19,959 nucleotides of DNA from contig CALHST010000218.1 in NCBI GenBank assembly GCA_938038825.1, forward strand, positions 1 to 19,959. The letters run 5' to 3'. How positions within the stretch are numbered: the first letter of the stretch is position 1; each line of letters begins with the position of its first letter. Positions 9,065 through 15,677 of this stretch are shown piece after piece. The notes beneath the pieces were generated by a model. That model saw only the letters and a list, made by a program, of their open reading frames with translations. It had not been told where the DNA came from and ran no database searches. Source of the stretch: an uncultured Paracoccaceae bacterium. GTDB lineage: Bacteria > Pseudomonadota > Alphaproteobacteria > Rhodobacterales > Rhodobacteraceae. A program made the translations under genes and the position numbers.

Positions 9065-9126
9065 AAGTCCCCCTGAAGTCGTACTGGGTATTGGCGAGTC
9101 ATTGGTTGGTTCAGTCTTCTGTCCAG

Positions 9127-9140
9127 TGACCCTAAGGTCA
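9127..9140. promoter_or_regulatory. Dyad in the T6SS/Exb divergent region (candidate operator)
   Basis: TGACC-CTAA-GGTCA is a perfect 5-bp dyad located 63 bp upstream of the tssA start codon. Its position fits an operator or activator site for the T6SS operon. The cognate regulator cannot be named from the sequence. Confidence 0.3.
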
Positions 9141-9189
9141 GGTTATCACGAATTTGACATTTGACTAGCAGAACGACTCAGTCAGGCAA

Positions 9190-9205
9190 TGTGATTGGTG
9201 TCACA
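9190..9205. promoter_or_regulatory. CRP-like site TGTGA-N6-TCACA
   Basis: TGTGATTGGTGTCACA is a perfect match to the two half sites and the spacing of the E. coli CRP consensus. It sits in the 206-bp region between tssA and the exported-protein gene starting at 9271, 10 bp upstream of a possible -35 element. Members of the CRP/FNR family occur in Rhodobacterales, so control of one or both operons by such a regulator is plausible. The match is seen; the function is inferred. Confidence 0.35.
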
Positions 9206-9215
9206 GCCACACACC

Positions 9216-9244
9216 TTGACCGATGAATTCGAAACCCGTTGTAT
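9216..9244 (+). promoter_or_regulatory. Candidate promoter for the Exb-like operon
   Basis: TTGACC (9216-9221), a 17-bp spacer and TTGTAT (9239-9244) give a sigma-70-like spacing 26 bp upstream of the ATG at 9271. The -10 match is weak (3 of 6), so this is only a candidate. Confidence 0.3.
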
Positions 9245-9258
9245 CGTGAAAACATGTG

Positions 9259-9264
9259 AAAGGA
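9259..9264 (+). promoter_or_regulatory. Ribosome binding site deciding the start at 9271
   Basis: AAAGGA ends 6 bases before ATG 9271. An upstream in-frame GTG at 9256 has no comparable site, so the ATG is preferred. Confidence 0.6.
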
Positions 9265-9270
9265 CCGTCC

Positions 9271-9714
9271 ATGCACTGCAATTCCCCCATCTTTAAGCAG
9301 TTTCTTGCCCTGCTATGCGCCCTTACTTTTTCGCTGTCCGCGTCTGTTGCAGCCGCCGAAAATGGTAAATTAACTGTTGAACTCAACAAATTTGAGGACG
9401 GAGAGGCCGGTGGATGCCGTGCTTTCTTCCTGTTTCGGAATCAAAGTGGCAAAGCATTCGAAGGCTTTGAGATGTCTTTGGCCATCTTGGACAGCAATGG
9501 CGTGATTGACCGTTTGCTGAACATTGATGCCGCGCCTTTGCCTGTTGCACGTACGACACTAAAGCTGTTTGAAATCCCCGAGATCGCCTGCGCAGACGTC
9601 TCCGAAATCCTGCTGCACGCGATTGATACGTGTCAGCCGCAGAATGAAGAGAACACCGATTGCTTCCCGCTTGTGGCTTTGAACTCGCGCACCAGCGCCC
9701 CTTTGGTGAAATAA
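9271..9714 (+). CDS. Small exported protein of unknown function, first gene of Exb-like operon
   Basis: I do not recognise a named family. With the ATG at 9271 the product is 147 residues. It has a signal peptide: a basic start, a hydrophobic core FLALLCALTFSLSASVAAA, and likely cleavage after Ala29. The mature part of about 118 residues has four cysteines (in GGCRAFF, IACADV, DTCQPQ and TDCFPL), which suggests two disulfide bonds in the periplasm. Its content of FFLFRNQSGKAFEGFEMSLA followed by VIDRLLNIDAAPLPVARTTL looks like a beta-sandwich. The stop codon abuts the ATG of the ExbB-like gene, so it is co-transcribed and probably acts with the channel. The GTG at 9256 is a less likely start. 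Confidence 0.85.
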   Translation: MHCNSPIFKQFLALLCALTFSLSASVAAAENGKLTVELNKFEDGEAGGCRAFFLFRNQSGKAFEGFEMSLAILDSNGVIDRLLNIDAAPLPVARTTLKLFEIPEIACADVSEILLHAIDTCQPQNEENTDCFPLVALNSRTSAPLVK

Positions 9715-10350
9715 ATGAATGCGGTTTTAGCGACTGCCGGATCTGGCAATCCGATCCTCATCATTCTGGCACTTCTGTCTATCCTGTCGTTCGCCCTCAT
9801 CGTGGTCAAAGCACTTCAACTTTCTGGCGTTCGATCTGGTCGCGCATCTCGACAGGACGCGCTGGTTAAATGGTCAACCGGTGACAAAGACGAGGCGGTT
9901 TCCGCCGTCGCGTCCGGCAAAGCCCCCGCAGATCGACTGGCGCACTATGCGTTCCAAAGCACACTCAAACGCATGCCCAGAAAACCGCTCGAAGCAGAAC
10001 TCCTGCGCCGTGGGAATGAAGAAGTCGAAACCATGTCCCGTCACATCAGGATCCTTGAATTGGTTGCCATGGTGTCCCCATTGCTGGGCCTTCTTGGAAC
10101 GGTCACGGGAATGATCCAATCGTTTCAAGAGCTGGAATTGGCCCAAGGTTCCGCCAATGCTTCGGTTTTGGCGGGTGGGATTTGGCAGGCTTTGCTGACC
10201 ACGGCCGCAGGCTTGGTTGTTGCAATCCCCGCGGCCATTGCTGCCACGCTGCTGTCCACCCGAGTGGATGCCGCCGCACACGACATTGAATCTGCGATTG
10301 GTCAATTCTTCTTGTTGGAAGACACAGGCACCACATCGGGTGATGGCTAA
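9715..10350 (+). CDS. ExbB/TolQ-type proton channel subunit
   Basis: This belongs to the MotA/TolQ/ExbB inner-membrane family. These proteins form a pentamer around ExbD/TolR and convert proton flow into mechanical work in the periplasm. The 211 residues have a first membrane helix at about 13-35 and a cytoplasmic loop. The paired helices at about 116-137 (VSPLLGLLGTVTGMIQSF) and 155-180 (IWQALLTTAAGLVVAIPAAI) carry the family signature, including the polar threonines of the TVTG and LTTAAG motifs. It starts immediately after the stop of the exported protein and ends 3 bp before the first ExbD gene. Genuine ExbB and TolQ cannot be told apart here; the absence of tolA, tolB and pal argues against the housekeeping Tol system. 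Confidence 0.93.
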   Translation: MNAVLATAGSGNPILIILALLSILSFALIVVKALQLSGVRSGRASRQDALVKWSTGDKDEAVSAVASGKAPADRLAHYAFQSTLKRMPRKPLEAELLRRGNEEVETMSRHIRILELVAMVSPLLGLLGTVTGMIQSFQELELAQGSANASVLAGGIWQALLTTAAGLVVAIPAAIAATLLSTRVDAAAHDIESAIGQFFLLEDTGTTSGDG

Positions 10351-10353
10351 GTC

Positions 10354-10779
10354 ATGACAATGCAGCTGTCCCGTAAAGATGACTCGCGCCAGCTTATCTC
10401 GCTGGTGCCCATGATCGACGTAATGTTGATTCTTTTGGTCTTCTTTATGGTGACATCCACATACCTTAACCTTGATATGATCCCAGTTGTCGATCGAGCA
10501 GAAGATCAACCGTCAACCACAATCAACACAACTGGTGAAAGCAGCACGTTGTTGGTCCGGATCGGGGCAGATGGGGCCGCTTATGTGCGCGGTACAGTGT
10601 TGGGCACAGAAAGTCTGGCTGCGCTGGTGCAGGCGCGATTGACAGAAAACCCATTGTTGTCCGTGATCTTGCTTCCTTCAACACGGGCGACGACGCAGGC
10701 TCTTGTAAGCACAATGGACACATTAACCCGAGCCGGGGCAACACGCTTGCGGCTGATGCGGTTAGAGGGACAGCCATGA
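10354..10779 (+). CDS. ExbD/TolR-type protein, first of two
   Basis: ExbD/TolR proteins are single-span inner-membrane proteins with a periplasmic domain that partner ExbB/TolQ; a conserved membrane Asp carries protons. Of 141 residues, the membrane helix is about 15-36 and includes LVPMIDVMLILLVFFMVTST with the key Asp22. The periplasmic domain (about 60-139) has the normal pattern: LLVRIGADGAAYVRG, a LARLTENPLLSVIL-like strand, and a last strand ATRLRLMRL. It overlaps the next ExbD gene by 4 bp (ATGA), which indicates coupled translation and probably matched amounts of the two proteins. Confidence 0.93.
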   Translation: MTMQLSRKDDSRQLISLVPMIDVMLILLVFFMVTSTYLNLDMIPVVDRAEDQPSTTINTTGESSTLLVRIGADGAAYVRGTVLGTESLAALVQARLTENPLLSVILLPSTRATTQALVSTMDTLTRAGATRLRLMRLEGQP

Positions 10780-11180
10780 AGCTTTCCCGACCGCGCCGTC
10801 GCCAAACGCCCGAAACAATCATTGCGTTAATTGACGTGGTCTTTTTCCTATTGGTGTTTTTCATGCTGATCGGGCGGATGGATGCGACATCCCCATTCGA
10901 GGTCTTACCGGCCACTGCCAGCACAGGGTCTGATATGCCCGCTGGCGGTGCAACTTTGTCCATTGGCGCGGATGGTGCGCTTGCCTTGGACAGTCTTGCC
11001 ACCGATCAGGCCGGTGTTCTGGCAGGACTTAAAGACCAACTTGCTGAAAATCCCGAACTGCTTATTCGTGTGAATGCCCACAAAGATGCTGTGATGGCTG
11101 ATTTACTGCCATTGGTCGCGCGGATCGAAGCTTTGGGTGCAAAAGACGTGATGCTTGTTGTCACGCCCGAGTCACCCTGA
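10776..11180 (+). CDS. ExbD/TolR-type protein, second of two
   Basis: A second, clearly different ExbD-like protein of 134 residues. The cytoplasmic start MKLSRPRRRQTPE is strongly basic. The membrane helix (about 14-33) reads IIALIDVVFFLLVFFMLIGR with the key Asp20. The periplasmic domain keeps the ExbD pattern TLSIGADGALALDS, then LAENPELLIRVNAHKDA and a final AKDVMLVVTPE strand. Two unlike ExbD subunits in one operon suggest a heterodimeric ExbD inside the ExbB ring. The stop overlaps the next start by one base (TGATG). Confidence 0.92.
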   Translation: MKLSRPRRRQTPETIIALIDVVFFLLVFFMLIGRMDATSPFEVLPATASTGSDMPAGGATLSIGADGALALDSLATDQAGVLAGLKDQLAENPELLIRVNAHKDAVMADLLPLVARIEALGAKDVMLVVTPESP

Positions 11181-12859
11181 TGGCTGACCTCAAGGCATGG
11201 GTGGCGGGAATTGGGGCCTCGGTTCTGGTGCACCTTGGGGGTTACGGCCTGTACCTGGCGACCAATGAGATTAAGGAAACGCCAGACCAACCAGTGGGAC
11301 AAAGCAGACTGCAACTCGACACAGTTTCCGCCAAAACGCAGGACGCTGAAGCACAGACGCCTGAAACGGAAAACGCCGACAGCGCAGAGGTAAACAGCGC
11401 CGCGCTCGGCGAAGGTGCAATCCGGCAATCGTCTGCCACAGCTTTGGACGCGCCCACAGCTTCGGCAAATGCTGTTTCACCCAAAACAAACACCGTTCAA
11501 GAAGCTGCCCAAAAGACCAATGTGTTGGCAGCAACCAATCCTGAAACGGACGGCTTGGCGCAGTCACTAGCGTCTGGGCAAACAGTATCCGCCCGAGACC
11601 CGGCACCTAAAATTGCGGATGCCATACAACCGCAACCCGGCAAAGCGCTGGTGTCAGAAGCGCCACGGGCAGATTCACTATCCAACGCAACGTTGGACAC
11701 AAATGTCGTTCCAAGTGTCCCCACTCAGACAACACCAACCCCCGAGAGTGCTGCGCCCGTGTCCAGCTTGGCCGCCGTTTCTGCGACCTCAAACGTGATC
11801 GTCGCTGCGAATTCGGATCCGATTGTCGTTGCGCAGGCAAGCACACTTCCATCGCTGCGCGCTGCAGCGCCAATACCCAGTGCATCCAAATTGGGTGCAG
11901 CGACTCCATCCGCGCTCGCCGTCGCACAGTCCGCTCCTGACGCCGCACCGGCGGAACAAGCCCCAACGCAGGGAACCGATGCTGCAACTGCTGACACAAA
12001 CGCCATCACACCAAATCAGCCACCTTTGCCCGCGCGTGCCGCCAAAGCGAACCTTGCATGGCAATTTGGCGATCGACTGGTCACGGACCCTCAGGCTTTG
12101 GCGACGATCCAAGCCTTCATGGCACCCAATGCTATCGAAGGCGCTGCAGAGGTCAAAGACGGCTTAAGCGATGTGTTGACGGGAATTGACTGCGCCCGCT
12201 TATCCGCCACATTCATTCCTGAAACCGGAGTTCTTGAGATGCGGGGCCACATCCCGGATCCATCCTTGCGGGACACGATCCTATCGACAATGCAGGCACA
12301 GATTGGGACCGGCATCCCAGTTACGACCAACCTTTTGCATCTACCTGCCCCCCAATGTGGTGCTCTCACCGGTATTGCGGATATTGGGCTACCTCAGTCC
12401 ACAGACCAATTCACCAACCAACGGCTTGTTGGTGCGAATGCCCATGCGGCAGAGTTTCCGTATACCGAGGGTGCCAAGTTTCAGTTTGAATTCACCGCCC
12501 CTGAATATGATGCATTTGTCTATGTTGACTACTTTGATGCGGACGGAAAAGTTGTCCATCTGCAACCGAACTTGACGGGCATCGATGGGCTGCAACTTGC
12601 GAATTCGGTTGTTGCGGTGAATCCCAAGCAACCGGGAACTGACGACCCCATTGTGATTGGTCCACCCTACGGGCAAGAGATTGCAGTTGCTTTTGCAGCC
12701 TCAGAAAAGCTGTACCAAACACCGCGCCCGATCATTGAAGATGCGGCGCCCTATCTTGAATGGTTGAAAGACCAAGTGAACGAAGCGCGCGACCGCAACC
12801 CAGAGTTCAAAGGCGAGTGGGTCTATTTCTTTATCACCACCCGGCCCGCATCACAGTAA
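11180..12859 (+). CDS. TonB-like membrane-anchored protein with DUF4384-like C-terminus
   Basis: A 559-residue bitopic protein. An N-terminal membrane helix (about 8-27, VAGIGASVLVHLGGYGLYLA) is placed as in TonB and TolA. It is followed by a long Ala/Thr/Pro/Ser/Gln-rich low-complexity stretch (about 35-290) that could span the periplasm. Residues about 290-400 form a compact region with Cys338 and Cys393 and the core VLEMRGHIPDPSLRDTIL, similar to BON-like modules. The C-terminal 130 residues (about 426-559) resemble DUF4384: YVDYFDADGKVVHLQPN, then IVIGPPYGQEIAVAFAASEK. DUF4384 is known as an accessory domain of caspase-like and kinase proteins. The architecture suggests a force-transducing arm for the ExbB/ExbD motor. 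Classical TonB C-terminal motifs are absent, so the name TonB should not be assigned. It converges on the caspase gene with only 2 bp between. Confidence 0.85.
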   Translation: MADLKAWVAGIGASVLVHLGGYGLYLATNEIKETPDQPVGQSRLQLDTVSAKTQDAEAQTPETENADSAEVNSAALGEGAIRQSSATALDAPTASANAVSPKTNTVQEAAQKTNVLAATNPETDGLAQSLASGQTVSARDPAPKIADAIQPQPGKALVSEAPRADSLSNATLDTNVVPSVPTQTTPTPESAAPVSSLAAVSATSNVIVAANSDPIVVAQASTLPSLRAAAPIPSASKLGAATPSALAVAQSAPDAAPAEQAPTQGTDAATADTNAITPNQPPLPARAAKANLAWQFGDRLVTDPQALATIQAFMAPNAIEGAAEVKDGLSDVLTGIDCARLSATFIPETGVLEMRGHIPDPSLRDTILSTMQAQIGTGIPVTTNLLHLPAPQCGALTGIADIGLPQSTDQFTNQRLVGANAHAAEFPYTEGAKFQFEFTAPEYDAFVYVDYFDADGKVVHLQPNLTGIDGLQLANSVVAVNPKQPGTDDPIVIGPPYGQEIAVAFAASEKLYQTPRPIIEDAAPYLEWLKDQVNEARDRNPEFKGEWVYFFITTRPASQ

Positions 12860-12867
12860 ACTTACTG
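12854..12867. repeat. Palindrome formed by two convergent stop codons
   Basis: CAGTAA-AC-TTACTG is a perfect 6-bp dyad. TAA at 12857-12859 ends the plus-strand gene and TTA at 12862-12864 is the stop of the minus-strand caspase gene. With no T-run beside it, it is unlikely to be a terminator. The two transcripts must read into each other unless termination occurs inside the coding regions. Confidence 0.6.
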
Positions 12868-14346
12868 GCAATCCGCCTTCGCCCAATTGCGCAAGTTCCG
12901 TTTGAATGACCCGCCGTAAGGGTGCTGCTTGCTCAACGCTCTTTCCGCGTTCTGGTTCAGATACGTCACAGCCTGTGTGCACAAAGACGTACGATCCCAT
13001 TGGTGGCACGTCTTACACTCTTGATCCTTCCACATGCTTTCAGGCAAGCCTTCAATCGGTGGAAACAAAGGACTGCCATTTGCGGCTTCCAAAATTGTTT
13101 TACCCACAATCTCGGGCACACCCTCTTTCATGGGTTCCGCGAAGAACACCGGCAACGGCTCTTCTGGTTCGGGCAGCACGACGGTCTCAGGCTCTGGTTT
13201 TGGTTCAGGCTCTGCTTGCGGTGCTGCCGCGACCTTCAACGCTTCTTCTTTTGCTTCTATACCCGCTATTTCGATCTTGACCAGTTCTGCAAAAATAACA
13301 TCCGGAAATGCGTCTAGATAGGCTTGGTAGTCCGCTTTCTCGCCAGAAGATCGCGCAGCCTCCATAAGAACCACTTCTTGATCCGGAACCGGCTGAGGCT
13401 TGGGTGCTTCTACGACAGGTGCCTCTTCTTCGTCCGTTTTCAACTCATCTTGCATAAGCACAGACAGCACCTGACGCGCATCGGAATGGAACAAGCCATC
13501 TGGGTAAGACCGCAAGAACAGCATGATCTGAACGGGATCTTCCGACCCTTTCACCGAATCCCACAGCTGAGATTCTGCGACTTCTTCGGCTGTTAAAGGT
13601 TTGGAGGCCTTGAACACAAAGTCCTGCGTCAAAGAAGATGTATCCCAAGGTGTTTGAAATCCTTGAGTTTGCGCGATTACGTCTACACGCACATCTTTGA
13701 AAACGGCTTCGATTGGCGCGTTTTCTTTCTGAATAGCCGTTGCCAAGGACGCGGTGAATGGGCTGTTACCCTCTAAGCCATCCAAAGCCACAGCACCCGG
13801 TGCGGTTGCGTATGCCAAATAGGTCCCAAGCGGCGCTTTCATCTCGGCCAAGCCATTATCGTTCAGATCAGCGATATCCTCGAACGGATTGTTGCGGCAC
13901 GCATCGAATATCACAATGTTGGTTTTGTTGCGCGCAGATGCCATCTGGCGCAGCACGCTTGAGGCTTCCATGGCAACCAGATCCAAATCGGCAGCATTGG
14001 TCAAACTGGCATCGACAGGTAACAAATAGTTGGATCCAAAACTTTGGATCCCATGGCCCGCATAATAGAACAGCCCAACCGTGTCAGGGCCCGCAGCCCG
14101 CAGTTTGCGGCCAAAATCGGCAATTGCGGTCCGCATTTCAACCTGGGTCGCATCCTGAACAAGCATCACATCAAAACCCACCGTGCGCAAAGATGCCGCG
14201 ATCAAACTTGAATCGTTTGTTGCATTGTCCAGTGGTGTGACTGCCGTGTACTGGCTGTTGCCCAACACCAACGCAATGCGCTCTTCCGCCTGCGCCAATC
14301 CAGCCCAGAACAAACCAATCGCAACCAACAAAGACCAAAGCTTCAT
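12862..14346 (-). CDS. Exported caspase-like (peptidase C14) protein with C-terminal CxxCH
   Basis: Caspase-family cysteine peptidase, predicted periplasmic. I chose the ATG at 14346 (494 residues) because AAAGGA lies 7 bases upstream and a signal peptide follows at once (MKLWSLLVAIGLFWAGLAQA, cleavage before Glu21). The in-frame ATG at 14376 would add ten residues before the signal. The caspase fold runs from about 22 to 250: RIALVLGNSQY, the catalytic His98 in YYAGHGIQ, and the catalytic Cys150 in IVIFDACRNNPFE. Later come a helical region, a Pro/Glu-rich linker (about 385-420) and a C-terminal domain with CKTCH at 444-448 and further cysteines in SLCTQ and the ADCQ end. CxxCH is the haem c attachment motif, though a disulfide or metal role is possible. 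It converges on the DUF4384-like gene, a known partner domain of caspases. Confidence 0.9.
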   Translation of the reverse strand: MKLWSLLVAIGLFWAGLAQAEERIALVLGNSQYTAVTPLDNATNDSSLIAASLRTVGFDVMLVQDATQVEMRTAIADFGRKLRAAGPDTVGLFYYAGHGIQSFGSNYLLPVDASLTNAADLDLVAMEASSVLRQMASARNKTNIVIFDACRNNPFEDIADLNDNGLAEMKAPLGTYLAYATAPGAVALDGLEGNSPFTASLATAIQKENAPIEAVFKDVRVDVIAQTQGFQTPWDTSSLTQDFVFKASKPLTAEEVAESQLWDSVKGSEDPVQIMLFLRSYPDGLFHSDARQVLSVLMQDELKTDEEEAPVVEAPKPQPVPDQEVVLMEAARSSGEKADYQAYLDAFPDVIFAELVKIEIAGIEAKEEALKVAAAPQAEPEPKPEPETVVLPEPEEPLPVFFAEPMKEGVPEIVGKTILEAANGSPLFPPIEGLPESMWKDQECKTCHQWDRTSLCTQAVTYLNQNAERALSKQHPYGGSFKRNLRNWAKADCQ

Positions 14347-14353
14347 AGAAAAA

Positions 14354-14359
14354 TCCTTT
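14354..14359 (-). promoter_or_regulatory. Ribosome binding site deciding the caspase start
   Basis: AAAGGA on the minus strand, 7 bases before the ATG at 14346. It supports this start over the upstream in-frame ATG at 14376. Confidence 0.6.
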
Positions 14360-14437
14360 TCGCGCACCGACGGCACTTTAGCCTAAACAATGAGTCGGAT
14401 AAATCCATCCAAACACTTGTCTACAAGATTGTTGCTT

Positions 14438-14466
14438 TTGATACCAACCAACGCGATAGTTTTGAT
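14438..14466 (+). promoter_or_regulatory. Candidate promoter of the YceI-OmpA gene
   Basis: TTGATA (14438-14443), a 17-bp spacer and TTTGAT (14461-14466) match sigma-70 spacing, with 5 of 6 and 4 of 6 consensus bases. It lies 29 bp upstream of ATG 14496. The motif TTTTGATA occurs twice here, 23 bp apart (14437 and 14460). Confidence 0.35.
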
Positions 14467-14495
14467 AAATAGATTGTTTAAAGGGGTTAAGACTC

Positions 14496-15569
14496 ATGAA
14501 AATAATGCGATCAACACTACTCGCCGCTGCAACTGCGGTAACATTGTTTGGAACGTCGTCACTAGCACAAACGTCACCTTTCGGGGCAGGATGGGAACTG
14601 GAAAGCGAAGCATCCAAGTTGCAATTTCAGTCCATCAAAAATGGTTCCAAGATCGAAACGTCGTCTTTCGCCACGTTGACTGGTGCCATTGATGCAGACG
14701 GCAATGCGTCTTTGAAGGTGCTGCTGGATAGCGTTGATACTAAGGTCGATTTACGCAATGTTCGCATGCGGTTTTTGTTCTTTGAAACGTTCGAATTCCC
14801 AGAAGCCGTCATAACAACGCGCATTGATCCGGCCTTGATCGCAGATTTGGCAGAAGTCCGGCGCAAAACGATGTCTCTTCCGTTTTCAATCAGCTTGCAC
14901 GGCGTCACCCGAGACATGACAGCGGATCTGTCCTTGACATTAATTGGTGAAGATCTTGTCGCCGTATCTACGGCAGAGCCGATCAATCTGGCTGTGGCAG
15001 ACTTCAACCTGGAAGGTGGACTGCAGAAGTTGGAAGAAGCTGCCAATGTAGAAATTGTGCCATCCTCAACCGTCAACTTTGACTTCATCTTCCGCAAAAC
15101 TGGGGGCGCACAAGCGCCGGTCACAACGGCTGCGGTCACAGAACCAGTGGCAGAACCAACCGCAGCGGCTTTGGAAACTGAAGGTGAATTTTCACTAGAA
15201 GCCTGCATCGGCCGTTTCGAAATTTTGTCGCGTACCGACAACATTTACTTCGCGCCCGGATCCGCGCGGCTTCAGCCGAAATCTTCAGCCCTTTTGGATA
15301 CCGTCGCCGACATCGTGTCACGTTGCCCACAGATGAATATCCAAATCGCAGGTCACACAGACAGCATTGGCGCCAGAAATTACAACCAAAGATTGTCCGA
15401 ACAGCGCGCAGCATCAGTTGTGAGCTACCTCACAGGTAAGGGCATTGCAGATGGTCGTATGACATCAATAGGATTTGGTGAAGATAAGCCCATTGCGGAC
15501 AACAGCACGGACCGAGGTCGTTGGCGCAACCGCAGGATCGAGTTTTCAGTGCCGCAATCCGGAAGTTAA
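14496..15569 (+). CDS. YceI-like/OmpA-like fusion envelope protein
   Basis: An exported 357-residue protein with AAGGGG 9 bases before the ATG. The signal peptide ends near Ala24 (SSLAQT). Residues about 32-200 look like a YceI-type lipocalin-like beta barrel: WELESEASKLQFQSIKNGSK, a LRNVRMRFLFFETFEFPEAV segment, and SLHGVTRDMTADLSLTLIG. After a Pro/Ala/Thr linker comes an OmpA C-terminal domain (about 245-355) with IYFAPGSARLQPKS, GHTDSIGARNYNQRLSEQRA and GFGEDKPIADNSTDRGRWRN. Asp289 and Arg304 are in the places that bind diaminopimelate of peptidoglycan. It probably sits in the periplasm tethered non-covalently to the cell wall. It is divergent from the caspase gene with a 149-bp gap and could anchor the nearby machinery. 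Confidence 0.9.
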   Translation: MKIMRSTLLAAATAVTLFGTSSLAQTSPFGAGWELESEASKLQFQSIKNGSKIETSSFATLTGAIDADGNASLKVLLDSVDTKVDLRNVRMRFLFFETFEFPEAVITTRIDPALIADLAEVRRKTMSLPFSISLHGVTRDMTADLSLTLIGEDLVAVSTAEPINLAVADFNLEGGLQKLEEAANVEIVPSSTVNFDFIFRKTGGAQAPVTTAAVTEPVAEPTAAALETEGEFSLEACIGRFEILSRTDNIYFAPGSARLQPKSSALLDTVADIVSRCPQMNIQIAGHTDSIGARNYNQRLSEQRAASVVSYLTGKGIADGRMTSIGFGEDKPIADNSTDRGRWRNRRIEFSVPQSGS

Positions 15570-15574
15570 TATTT

Positions 15575-15677
15575 TGGAGCCTTCCCTATGCAGATGCCCG
15601 ATGACGATAGTGATGATCTAAATCGGGCGCTCAAACGCCGCTTGCCGTTTGGGCCCGTCATAGGGAAGACGCCTCCA
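15575..15677 (+). ncRNA. Candidate structured RNA, three-way junction
   Basis: Three mutually compatible helices are visible. P1: CTTCCCTATG (15581-15590) with CATAGGGAAG (15659-15668), 10 bp perfect, extended outward by TGGAG (15575-15579) with CTCCA (15673-15677) across a small internal loop. P2: GCCCGAT (15596-15602) with ATCGGGC (15622-15628), 19-base loop. P3: GCTCAAACG (15629-15637) with CGTTTGGGC (15646-15654), 9 bp with one GU pair and an 8-base loop. P2 and P3 abut, as in stacked junctions. P1 contains the GGAG and ATG of a 56-codon ORF, so the fold could block its translation. Alternatively the RNA is a stand-alone sRNA or a leader for tpsB. I do not recognise a known RNA family. 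Confidence 0.5.

Noticed and set aside
9874..10509. Long minus-strand open frame of 211 codons opposite the ExbB-like gene
   Set aside because: It lies fully antisense to a clear ExbB family gene and its His/Gln/Gly-rich product looks like reverse-strand noise.
10354..12859. Housekeeping tolQRA-tolB-pal operon
   Set aside because: There are two ExbD-like genes, no TolB beta-propeller or Pal lipoprotein, and the last gene ends in a DUF4384-like domain.
14627..15244. Minus-strand open frame of 205 codons opposite the YceI-OmpA gene
   Set aside because: The product is Ser/Thr/Lys-rich without domains, and the plus strand encodes recognisable domains.
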